Of a DNA stretch of 15,152 nucleotides, positions 1 to 6,837 are shown piece by piece. The notes beneath the pieces were generated by a model. That model saw only the letters and a program-made list of their open reading frames with translations, searched no databases and was not told the origin of the DNA. Location: positions 1 through 15,152 of the forward strand of contig DMCJ01000227.1 in assembly GCA_003446735.1 (NCBI GenBank), read 5' to 3'. The DNA comes from Lachnospiraceae bacterium. GTDB lineage: Bacteria; Bacillota; Clostridia; Lachnospirales; Lachnospiraceae. Position 1 is the stretch's first letter. Each line of letters opens with the position of its first letter. The translations under genes and the position numbers were made by a program.

Positions 1-344
1 CGCTTTGCTTCCTTATCCTTAAGAAGTCCCTTGTCTCTGTCTAAGAACGGATCCTTTATAAGGATCGTGATCCTGTCATTCTTTCCGGATCTTATGTACG
101 TTCTTATCCGCGCACTAATCTCTATATTAGTACCTTTTTTAAGCAATGTAAAGCACTTTCTGGAAATTTCGGGATTGTCCGATGAAATTTTGATGTACTC
201 CCCATCGCCTTTTCTTTTGCCTTTAATTCCGGCAAATACGAGCATCGCATAGAGTTCCGCATTACCTGTTTTCCCCTTTGACGGACTCTTGCTTAACAGC
301 TCGCTCTTAACGGACGATGCGAAGGATGTTTTTTCTTCTGTCAT
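1..344 (-). CDS. whiA: WhiA, N-terminal part (gene runs off the window)
   Basis: This is the first 114 codons of a gene that continues past position 1. It begins with ATG at 344, overlapping the rapZ stop by 3 bases in an ATGA arrangement, which suggests translational coupling. The protein opens MTEEKTSFASSVKSELL, which fits the WhiA amino-terminal pattern (S-F-x-S-x-V-K-x-E-L). Near residues 60-70 the stretch SRKCFTLLKKGTNIEI resembles the conserved ARKYFTLLKKTFNI region of clostridial WhiA. WhiA proteins pair a LAGLIDADG-like homing-endonuclease fold with a C-terminal helix-turn-helix. They are required for sporulation septation in actinomycetes and affect division and chromosome segregation in Bacillus. 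The helix-turn-helix would lie outside the window. Position directly after rapZ is the classic context. The N-terminal region lacks the Cys-Cys pair seen in many homologues, so it looks somewhat divergent. Confidence 0.86.
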   Translation of the reverse strand, partial: MTEEKTSFASSVKSELLSKSPSKGKTGNAELYAMLVFAGIKGKRKGDGEYIKISSDNPEISRKCFTLLKKGTNIEISARIRTYIRSGKNDRITILIKDPFLDRDKGLLKDKEAK

Positions 345-1204
345 TCCGTAGCTCTCACCGCATCCCTGTGCATTATGGTCACGCCTATGGCCTTATCATC
401 CTTTAATTCTTCATATAAAGCATTTGCAAGGGTGACGCTCCTGTGCCTTCCTCCGGTACATCCGACACAGATCATAAGACGCTGTTTCCCTTCTTTTATA
501 TACTCGGGGATGAGGAACCTGAGCATGTCCGAAAGCATTTTTAAGAATTCTCCTGCTTCCTTAAACTGCATTACATAGTCTCTGACCGGTGCATCGTTTC
601 CGGTAAGAGGCTTAAGCTCATCGATGTAAAAAGGATTCGGAAGGAAGCGGACATCATAAACAAGATCCGCCTCCTGAGGGATACCGTACTTATATCCGAA
701 GCTCATGATCTGGACCATAAGCGATTTATACTGTTCATGCTTTATGAATATACGCTCTATCTCTTTTTTCAATTCTCTTACAAGGAGATGTGACGTATCT
801 ATGACATAATCCGCATTACTCCTTATTTCCTGAAGGATTTCCCTCTCTTTTTCGATACTGTCCTTTAGGCTGTTGCCCTCTATCGGGTGAAGGCGTCTGC
901 TCTCCTTATATCTCTTTATGAGGATCTGATCGGAAGCATCCATGAAAAGGATACGATAGCTCATTCCGTCTCTCTTCATCTCGTTTAAGATACGGCTGGC
1001 TTCGCTCAAATGCTTATCAAGCCTTACATCGAGTCCCAAAGCGACTTTCTGGATATCGTCTCCTCTGTTCGCTATAAGATCTCCAAAGGCACGTATGAGC
1101 TCTGCAGGCAGATTGTCCACACAATAAAACCCTGCGTCCTCAAGCATCTTCATCGCGGTCCTTTTTCCGGATCCGCTCATACCCGTTACTACTACAAAAT
1201 CCAT
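341..1204 (-). CDS. rapZ: RNase adapter / nucleotide-binding protein RapZ (YvcJ family)
   Basis: A 287-residue protein of normal family length. RapZ (YvcJ in Bacillus) is a P-loop protein. In E. coli it senses glucosamine-6-phosphate and delivers the sRNA GlmZ to RNase E. In Bacillus its loss affects competence, and its molecular role in Gram-positives is less clear. Visible motifs are the N-terminal P-loop GMSGSGKRT (residues 8-16), YCVDNLP (27-33), ESRRLHP (101-107), SFGYKYGIPQEADLVYDVRF (168-187) and the C-terminal signature GCTGGRHRSV (248-257). Residue 15, directly after the P-loop lysine, is Arg where the Walker A consensus has Ser or Thr. The ATG at 1204 follows a strong GGAGGGG site. 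The gene lies downstream of murA across a hairpin and is coupled to whiA. The yvcK gene that often separates rapZ from whiA is absent. Family assignment is firm. Confidence 0.96.
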   Translation of the reverse strand: MDFVVVTGMSGSGKRTAMKMLEDAGFYCVDNLPAELIRAFGDLIANRGDDIQKVALGLDVRLDKHLSEASRILNEMKRDGMSYRILFMDASDQILIKRYKESRRLHPIEGNSLKDSIEKEREILQEIRSNADYVIDTSHLLVRELKKEIERIFIKHEQYKSLMVQIMSFGYKYGIPQEADLVYDVRFLPNPFYIDELKPLTGNDAPVRDYVMQFKEAGEFLKMLSDMLRFLIPEYIKEGKQRLMICVGCTGGRHRSVTLANALYEELKDDKAIGVTIMHRDAVRATE

Positions 1205-1220
1205 TGCCCCTCCGAAACGT

Positions 1221-1248
1221 AATAAGACCCGCTTTTGCGAGTCTTATT
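1221..1248 (-). promoter_or_regulatory. Strong intergenic RNA hairpin between murA and rapZ
   Basis: In the minus-strand transcript AATAAGACTCGC pairs with GCGGGTCTTATT across an AAAA loop. This gives 12 base pairs, all Watson-Crick except one G-U. It starts 22 nt after the murA stop and ends 16 nt before the rapZ ATG, just ahead of the GGAGGGG ribosome-binding site. The bases after the stem (ACGTTTCGG) are not a U-tract, so a classical intrinsic terminator is not well supported. More likely roles are a 3'-end or mRNA-stability element for murA, partial attenuation, or a processing site that separates murA from rapZ expression. On the plus strand the G-U becomes a C-A mismatch, so the element is better suited to act on the minus transcript. 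Confidence 0.7.
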
Positions 1249-1270
1249 TAACTGAATGTATATCCTGTAA

Positions 1271-2563
1271 CTATGATACCTTCATTCGGAATTTACGAAT
1301 ATCCTTTTCGTCTTCCACCTTTTCTATCACAGCTCCGAGCCCTCGAAGCTTGACATCAAAATCTTCATAACCTCTCTCGACGAACGCTATATCGTCGATC
1401 ACACTCATTCCCTCGGCCGCAAGCGCCGCTATGACAAGCGCAGCTCCCGCTCGAAGGTCCGGCGCACTTATATGCGCTCCGGTGTATTTGCTGACACCGT
1501 TTATGATGGCCGTATTTCCTTCCACCTTGATGGAAGCGCCCATACGGGTAAGCTCATCTACATATTTAAATCTGTTTTCGAATATACTCTCTGTAACAAT
1601 GCTGCTTCCGTTTGACAGAGCGAGCACCACTGTGATCTGAGGCTGCATATCCGTCGGGAATCCCGGATAGGGAAGGGTCTTTATCTGCGTATGGGATAAG
1701 ACCTTATCTGCTATAACACGGACAGCATCATCGGATTCTTCTACCTTGCATCCGATTTCCTGAAGCTTGGCGCTTATGGACTCCAGGTGCTTGGGGATAA
1801 CGTTCTTAACGGTGATATCTCCTCTTGTAGCCGCTGCCGCCATCATGAAAGTACCCGCCTCGATCTGATCGGGGATAACGGAATATTCCGTCTTGTGAAG
1901 CCTCTCTACGCCCCTTATCCTGATCACGTCCGTACCGGCGCCCTTTATGGACGCTCCCATGGAGTTTAAGAAGTTGGCTATATCAACGACATGAGGCTCC
2001 TTGGCCGCATTTTCTATTATAGTCTTACCCTCGGCAAGAACAGCTGCGAGCATGATATTGATCGTCGCACCTACCGAAACCACGTCAAGATAGATATGGC
2101 TTCCCTTAAGCTGCTCAGCACTGGCAACAACAAGACCGTGGGATATCTTTACCTCGGCACCTAAAGCCTTGAATCCCTTTATATGCTGGTCGATCTGTCT
2201 GCTTCCTATATTACATCCACCCGGAAGAACGACCTCCGCGCGCTTGTATTTACCTAAGAGAGCTCCCAAAAGGTAATAGGAAGCGCGGATCTTCTTCATA
2301 TAATCTTCGTCAACAACAACATCCGTGATGGTAGAGCCGTTAACGCGGATCGTGTGTCTGTCTGTATTTTCTATTGTAACGCCGATGCTTTTCATTCCTC
2401 GCATCAGCACGTTCGTATCGCGAACATCGGGTAGGTTCTCTATGATAACCGTATCATCCGTCATAAGGGATGCTGCGAGAATACCAAGAGCTGCATTCTT
2501 TGCGCCGCCGATCTCGACCTCACCGATGAGCGGCGATCCTCCCTTTACTGCGTATTGCTCCAT
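1271..2563 (-). CDS. murA: UDP-N-acetylglucosamine 1-carboxyvinyltransferase MurA
   Basis: A 430-residue enzyme, the family's usual size, that transfers the enolpyruvyl group of PEP to UDP-GlcNAc in the cytoplasm, the first committed step of peptidoglycan synthesis. Key residues are visible: GGAKNAAL with Lys22 and Asn23, an Arg at position 93, the catalytic Cys117 within LPGGCNIGSRQIDQHIKG, Asp305 in YPGFPTDMQPQ, and DLRAGAALV and VERGYEDF near the C terminus. Because the catalytic residue is Cys, not Asp, the enzyme is expected to be fosfomycin-sensitive (inference from family knowledge). The ATG at 2563 is preceded by AGAGGTG at good spacing. A promoter lies just upstream and partly abuts the preceding glycosyltransferase gene. 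Many Firmicutes carry two paralogues (MurA and MurZ), and the sequence alone does not tell which this is. Confidence 0.97.
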   Translation of the reverse strand: MEQYAVKGGSPLIGEVEIGGAKNAALGILAASLMTDDTVIIENLPDVRDTNVLMRGMKSIGVTIENTDRHTIRVNGSTITDVVVDEDYMKKIRASYYLLGALLGKYKRAEVVLPGGCNIGSRQIDQHIKGFKALGAEVKISHGLVVASAEQLKGSHIYLDVVSVGATINIMLAAVLAEGKTIIENAAKEPHVVDIANFLNSMGASIKGAGTDVIRIRGVERLHKTEYSVIPDQIEAGTFMMAAAATRGDITVKNVIPKHLESISAKLQEIGCKVEESDDAVRVIADKVLSHTQIKTLPYPGFPTDMQPQITVVLALSNGSSIVTESIFENRFKYVDELTRMGASIKVEGNTAIINGVSKYTGAHISAPDLRAGAALVIAALAAEGMSVIDDIAFVERGYEDFDVKLRGLGAVIEKVEDEKDIRKFRMKVS

Positions 2564-2596
2564 TTCGCACCTCTGATTAACCCCATTATCATCAAC

Positions 2597-2625
2597 ACTT
2601 TACATCATTTTGATGCAATTGTCAA
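2597..2625 (-). promoter_or_regulatory. Predicted SigA-type promoter for murA-rapZ-whiA
   Basis: On the minus strand a perfect -35 box TTGACA (2620-2625) is followed, after exactly 17 bases, by TAAAGT (2597-2602; 4 of 6 matches to TATAAT). A start near 2590 would give a leader of about 25 nt containing the murA ribosome-binding site. The -35 box begins only 5 bases after the stop of the upstream glycosyltransferase. The spacer contains a perfect inverted repeat, CATCA-AAA-TGATG (2603-2615), which could be an operator. Confidence 0.65.
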
Positions 2626-2629
2626 TTTC

Positions 2630-3613
2630 CTATCTCATCCTTAATGCTGTCACGGCAGCCGCGCGGATCTTTCCCGCATATCGCACCGCATTTACACTTC
2701 CTTTTCTTACAAGCGGATAGAGGATATCGTAGTCGGGCTGAATGCCCTGTATCCTTCTTTCTGCCCTCATCCTTTCTTCGACCGGGATCCTGTCTATTAT
2801 GATATGAGCTCTGTTTATGAGCCTTAAATAATCCTTCTTTTCCATATCTTTATCAAAGGCCGCCTCAATGATCTCATCTAAAAACGACACGATGAGCTTT
2901 GCAGCACAGATCCCGTTATCATCCACTCCCATGTCATGGAAAAAGCGTTTGGATTTTTTATAAAGCTTGGTCATTATCCTGTATCTGTCTCCGCGTCTCT
3001 TTGTAGAAAGTGTCGTGCCTCTGTCATCCTGGATATAGTCGTATACGCTTGCCTGTACTATCTTAAAGTCCTTGCAGCCTCTTAAATACGACTGGTTAAA
3101 TACGAGATCCTCTCCGAGATCTATGTCCATCGGAAAGAGCTCCCTTATAAGTCTCTTTTTATAAAGCTTGTTCCATGGCATATTAAGAAAACCGTCAAAA
3201 TACAGTTCCCGGAGGTCTTCGTTTTTCGGAAGCTTTTCGATATTTCTGGAATAGTACAGATGGTTAAATCCGCCGATCACAAGATCAGCATCACTTTCCT
3301 TCATTATATTAAGGAGCTTCTCATTCGACTCGGGATCGATGAAATCATCGCTGTCCACAAATCTTATATATTCTCCGTTCGCCGCCTGTATGCCACGATT
3401 TCTCGCATCGGACACACCTCTGTTTTCACCGTTTACGATATGTATCCTCTCATCCTTAGAAGCAAGCTCATCGCAGAGCACACCCGAAGGATCGGGCGCT
3501 GCTTCAACGACAAGGATCACCTCAAGATCCTTATCCGTCTGCGCAAGGATACTTTCCACGCATCTTCTTAATGTCTTTTCACTTTTATAAACAGGTACAA
3601 CTACGCTTATCAT
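2630..3613 (-). CDS. Family 2 glycosyltransferase (GT-A fold), WcaA-like
   Basis: A 327-residue cytoplasmic glycosyltransferase, expected to move a sugar from a nucleotide donor onto a cell-surface glycan precursor. The N terminus MISVVVPVYKSEKTLRRCVESI is the classic GT2 opening. The metal-binding DxD-type motif is VDSDDF (86-91), and LGEDLVFN (166-173) matches the catalytic-region ED motif of this subgroup. The C-terminal 100 residues are basic with no obvious TM segment. At residues 36-41, where most relatives have DDGSTD for nucleotide binding, this protein has VEAAPD, losing the first acidic residue. It may use an unusual donor or have reduced activity. The ATG at 3613 sits behind GGAGGAAAT, and only 9 bases separate it from the upstream DUF2142 gene, so both should share a transcript. 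Donor and acceptor cannot be told from sequence. Confidence 0.9.
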   Translation of the reverse strand: MISVVVPVYKSEKTLRRCVESILAQTDKDLEVILVVEAAPDPSGVLCDELASKDERIHIVNGENRGVSDARNRGIQAANGEYIRFVDSDDFIDPESNEKLLNIMKESDADLVIGGFNHLYYSRNIEKLPKNEDLRELYFDGFLNMPWNKLYKKRLIRELFPMDIDLGEDLVFNQSYLRGCKDFKIVQASVYDYIQDDRGTTLSTKRRGDRYRIMTKLYKKSKRFFHDMGVDDNGICAAKLIVSFLDEIIEAAFDKDMEKKDYLRLINRAHIIIDRIPVEERMRAERRIQGIQPDYDILYPLVRKGSVNAVRYAGKIRAAAVTALRMR

Positions 3614-3622
3614 TATTTCCTC

Positions 3623-5695
3623 CTACACATCCACCTTCAGTATTATAAGGCCCATGATCATCGCAAAGTTGACAAATGCGAAGATGCCGAGGACGAGTCG
3701 TTCATACAGGGCGGTGTGGCTTTTCAGCTTTTTGTCGGAACTCTTTCCGTAAAGGCACCCGAACAGACATGCAAAGATATAAATGAACAGAGAAGTAAAA
3801 TATCGACCCTGGACGCCTAAGATCTCAGGCGAGCCCACGGGAGTATAGGAAACATACATGGTAGAGAATATCACTCCGGTCAGTGCTATGTCGGTTAAGA
3901 TCAATAATAATTTTACGCTCTTTTTAAACGGCTTTTTAACGTCCGAAAATGCAGAAGCAAATACACCCGTTAATATGAGGAGCCAGTTGGTTATAAAAGG
4001 TGCGCCTCCCAGATATGCAAATGAGATATAAGGAAGTCTTCCCCTGCCCGGCGCTCCGACCGTATAGCTAAGGAGCATGAGCCCCATTTCTTTAAAGACG
4101 AGCATTACATACCAGATGGGATTTGAGAGGATAAATGAAAGCTGTCCCAAAGTGCTCGTACCTATATTTCTCTTATCTCCCGCAAAGCTTGAATTTCCGA
4201 CCAGCTGATAATCTCCGCCGGCAACGGGAAGCGGGAAGAATATATTATATATCATAAAGAAGATAAGTCCGCACAGAGCCAGTTTAAATACCGCTTCATG
4301 TATCCTGCTGTTAAATCTCTTCTTTGAAAGGAAAAGAAGCGGGATGATTATCATTATATAAACAGGCTTTGAAAGCGAGCCTATGACACTGATCAACAGG
4401 AGGATCAGCATATCCTTCCAGTCGGGCTTTTCATCCGGCTCAGTCGTAAATATATTAAGCACAAGTACGGTCCCAAGGAGCATACCAGAATTTACGAGAC
4501 AGTCATAGGAAAATGCCGCTCCGAGAAATACGTTATTGGGGATCAGTGCGACCGCCGCTGCGACCATCTTAAATCCTTTTGCCCTCTTTACCGCATAAAA
4601 CGTGATCAGTGCATATGCAAGAAGATTAAAGAACTTGGCAAGCTCAACCGTATGTGCAAAACTAAGGCCGGCTTTTCTTCCCAAAAAGAATCCTAATGAC
4701 ATCGGATAATAAACTCTTTCCTCGGCTCTTCTGAAGCGGGGCTGATGGCCTATGTTGGGTGCTATGACATTCGGGTCGTTCATATAGTCCTCATAGGCTT
4801 CTATCTTCGTTCTTTCCTCCGGCGTATTAAAATAGGGAAGGTCGACCGCAAACATCTCGTAGTGGATGGCGGTTATCTCCATGTAGGTACCGAATGACAA
4901 TCTGTGCGCAGCCCTGGCATGAACCTGTTCGTCATAGCTTATCTGGTTCGTCCCGATGGCTCCGATTATACATGTTCCTATGGACAGGATCAGATACAGA
5001 TAAAGGTATTCGGGCTTCTTTCTGATAAATTCCCTTACTCTCTTTTCAGGCGTCAGCATGAAATATAGCGTAAGCAGACATGCCGCAAAGAAGAATATCC
5101 TTATGAGATTAAGGCGTACTCTGTTTGATATGATAAGGGACATGTCTGTAAGCCCGGTCGTATCCGAAGATAAGAGTACAAGCTTAAGTCCGTCCGCATA
5201 TTCGTTGACATTTATGATCCCGCAATCGATCTTGGGATCTATATTCAGATAATGGACTTTTCCGATGTTTCCTTCATTTACACATTCCACGGTAAATCCG
5301 GCGCTTTCATCGCAGACCATGTCGATCTCAAGTTTGCCGACAAGCCTCTTTGAATCCAGGGGCAATTCTATCTCAGTCTTTTTCAGGGATTTATAATATG
5401 CGCCGTCCTTTAAAAAGACGCCCTCGGGAAGGCTTTTGTCATAGTCTGACTCACCGTTGTATTCAGCTAATATCTTCCTGTTTTCCAGATCCACTTCTAT
5501 GGCATGGGAATCTTCTTCAGATAATGGAACTGCCGTATCGACTGTAGACATAGTCATATCCCCGGAGCCGAAAGTAACCCCGTCGTAGGAGTTTGAAAGA
5601 GCACGGGAATTGAATATGATGATATCAAGCAGCACCGAAAGGATAATCACAACGATCAGGATCACAGCTGACTTTACGAGGGTATTCTTTTTCAT
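3623..5695 (-). CDS. DUF2142 polytopic membrane protein, probable GT-C-like glycosyltransferase
   Basis: A 690-residue membrane protein. It has an N-terminal TM helix (about 7-29), an extracytoplasmic domain of about 160 residues, and then roughly ten hydrophobic segments from residue 197 to the end. Features matching DUF2142 are SYDEQVHARAAHRLSFG (253-269, with an acidic pair at 255-256 in the first large loop), YYPMSLGFFLGRKAG (329-343), NLLAYAL, and the C-terminal signature GVQGRYF (627-633). DUF2142 proteins resemble GT-C enzymes, which use lipid-linked sugars on the outer membrane face; no substrate is established here. The start ATG overlaps the preceding gene's stop (ATGA) and has GGGGGTG upstream. 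The following GT2 gene could build the lipid-linked donor, but that is inference. The N-terminal outer domain is an addition compared with the minimal family. Confidence 0.82.
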   Translation of the reverse strand: MKKNTLVKSAVILIVVIILSVLLDIIIFNSRALSNSYDGVTFGSGDMTMSTVDTAVPLSEEDSHAIEVDLENRKILAEYNGESDYDKSLPEGVFLKDGAYYKSLKKTEIELPLDSKRLVGKLEIDMVCDESAGFTVECVNEGNIGKVHYLNIDPKIDCGIINVNEYADGLKLVLLSSDTTGLTDMSLIISNRVRLNLIRIFFFAACLLTLYFMLTPEKRVREFIRKKPEYLYLYLILSIGTCIIGAIGTNQISYDEQVHARAAHRLSFGTYMEITAIHYEMFAVDLPYFNTPEERTKIEAYEDYMNDPNVIAPNIGHQPRFRRAEERVYYPMSLGFFLGRKAGLSFAHTVELAKFFNLLAYALITFYAVKRAKGFKMVAAAVALIPNNVFLGAAFSYDCLVNSGMLLGTVLVLNIFTTEPDEKPDWKDMLILLLISVIGSLSKPVYIMIIIPLLFLSKKRFNSRIHEAVFKLALCGLIFFMIYNIFFPLPVAGGDYQLVGNSSFAGDKRNIGTSTLGQLSFILSNPIWYVMLVFKEMGLMLLSYTVGAPGRGRLPYISFAYLGGAPFITNWLLILTGVFASAFSDVKKPFKKSVKLLLILTDIALTGVIFSTMYVSYTPVGSPEILGVQGRYFTSLFIYIFACLFGCLYGKSSDKKLKSHTALYERLVLGIFAFVNFAMIMGLIILKVDV

Positions 5696-6501
5696 TTCGC
5701 ACCCCCTTTAGCTTCTTCCTTTGCCGTTGTTTCATTTTCATCATCGTTTTTATCAACGTCTTCGCCAATACGTGCTTTACCGAATGCGGGAACCGCAAGA
5801 GCACTTACAGCCAGGAATACAAAGAGCATGATCCTGAAATCATAGAGAAAAGGAAATGTATCATGTGAATATACATACTGCGTCTTAAGAAGATAACCGG
5901 CTTTTTCGCCGTTAAAATATGTTACGGCATCGTTTGCACTTCCGTGATTCACAAATACACCGGGCATTCCGGCGGGATCTATCGCTACATAGCTGTCGGG
6001 AAGTACGATGGAAAATGTCACCATCACTCTTCCTTTAAGAGCATCTCCTTCCATGGGAAGGTAAGGATATTGTCCGTCCATGCATTCCGAAAGCGAATAT
6101 GAACCCTGATAGAGCATCTCGCCTCTTTCCGGGATATTGGCACCGGCTTTTTCGGTATCTGCGGCAGATTCCGGATCTTTGGCGGTGCCCACTTCAGCCT
6201 TTTCGTCCTCTAACGCATATACCCTGTATGAGAGCGTAAATCCGTCCAGGCTCTGTCCCCTTTTATCAATACCGATCTGAAATCCCTTTAAGGGACGGTC
6301 CTCTGTTGTAAAGACATAAGCAAATTCATCGGACTCGGATGTAAAATAGATGACTTCCTCTTTATCGTCCTCGGATTCGCTCATATTGGCCACGACCGTA
6401 TCAAGCACTTTATTTGGAATAAGAAAACTGCCAATAAGCCCTGCAAAACACAGCAGAGTACATATTGGCAGTAATATCGCTGGCCGTAAAAACTTTTTCA
6501 T
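5692..6501 (-). CDS. Uncharacterised two-TM envelope protein coupled to the DUF2142 gene
   Basis: I do not recognise the family. From the ATG at 6501 the protein has 269 residues. It starts MKKFLRPAILLPICTLL, a signal-anchor-like helix, followed by an extracytoplasmic region of about 185 residues, a second hydrophobic segment (FRIMLFVFLAVSALAVPAF), and a highly charged cytoplasmic tail rich in Glu, Asp and Lys. The outer region alternates short hydrophobic and polar stretches (for example GFTLSYRVYAL, RVMVTFSIVLP), as in a beta-sandwich, with an Ala/Glu-rich insertion. An in-frame GTG at 6516 would add five residues and overlap the HPr gene by 8 bases. I prefer the ATG because it opens a typical MKK signal anchor, though its ribosome-binding site is weak. 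The stop overlaps the next start (ATGA), so it may be an accessory subunit of the DUF2142 protein (inference). Confidence 0.75.
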   Translation of the reverse strand: MKKFLRPAILLPICTLLCFAGLIGSFLIPNKVLDTVVANMSESEDDKEEVIYFTSESDEFAYVFTTEDRPLKGFQIGIDKRGQSLDGFTLSYRVYALEDEKAEVGTAKDPESAADTEKAGANIPERGEMLYQGSYSLSECMDGQYPYLPMEGDALKGRVMVTFSIVLPDSYVAIDPAGMPGVFVNHGSANDAVTYFNGEKAGYLLKTQYVYSHDTFPFLYDFRIMLFVFLAVSALAVPAFGKARIGEDVDKNDDENETTAKEEAKGGAK

Positions 6502-6508
6502 TAAAAGA

Positions 6509-6772
6509 TCATTCACCGAGGCCGTTTTCTATAGCGGCGATCAGCGCCTTAAGCGCTTCCTCCTCGTCTTCTCCGTCACAAGTAAATTCGATCTCATCAC
6601 CGCATTTTACGCATGCGCCAAGAACGCTTAATACACTCTTTGCATTTGCGGTCGTCTCTCTGAAAGAGAATGTGATGAGCGACTTGTACTGCATAGCTTC
6701 TTTACACAAGATGCCTGCAGGTCTTAAATGCAACCCCGTCGGATTCTTGATTACAACCTTCTGCGAAACCAT
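6509..6772 (-). CDS. ptsH: HPr family phosphocarrier protein
   Basis: An 87-residue protein of standard HPr length. HPr accepts phosphate from PEP on His15 via Enzyme I and passes it to sugar-specific PTS components. In Firmicutes, HPr kinase can also phosphorylate Ser46 to drive CcpA-dependent catabolite control. Both residues are present: His15 in TGLHLRPAG (12-20) and Ser46 in ANAKSVLSVLG (42-52). It is therefore not a Crh-type protein, which lacks His15. The acidic C terminus (GEDEEEALKALIAAIENGL) matches the final helix. The start at 6772 has GGAGGGAAG upstream and a promoter of its own. The gene heads a cluster of glycan-related membrane genes. It could be the cell's general HPr or a second paralogue; EI and HPr kinase are not in the window. 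Confidence 0.92.
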   Translation of the reverse strand: MVSQKVVIKNPTGLHLRPAGILCKEAMQYKSLITFSFRETTANAKSVLSVLGACVKCGDEIEFTCDGEDEEEALKALIAAIENGLGE

Positions 6773-6799
6773 TTCTTCCCTCCAAAAATACCTTAAAAA

Positions 6800-6828
6800 A
6801 TTATACCACTTTTATGCGATCTTCACAA
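6800..6828 (-). promoter_or_regulatory. Predicted extended -10 promoter for the HPr/glycan operon
   Basis: On the minus strand the sequence has TTGTGA (6823-6828; 4 of 6 matches to TTGACA), a 17-base spacer, and a perfect TATAAT (6800-6805) preceded by TGG, which forms an extended -10. A start near 6793 gives a leader of about 20 nt that includes GGAGGG, ending at the HPr ATG at 6772. The -35 box lies 10 bases after the cdaR stop, so this promoter separates the glycan module from the c-di-AMP genes. No clear terminator precedes it, so read-through from cdaR is also possible. Confidence 0.78.
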
Positions 6829-6837
6829 GTCTGCCGA

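Noticed and set aside
31..252. A 73-codon plus-strand frame at the left edge
   Set aside because: The minus strand here encodes the WhiA N terminus with the expected overlap with rapZ, so the plus frame is a shadow.
6502..6516. GTG at 6516 as the start of the two-TM envelope protein
   Set aside because: It has no ribosome-binding site of its own and adds only five residues before a typical MKK signal-anchor start at 6501. It is kept as an alternative only.
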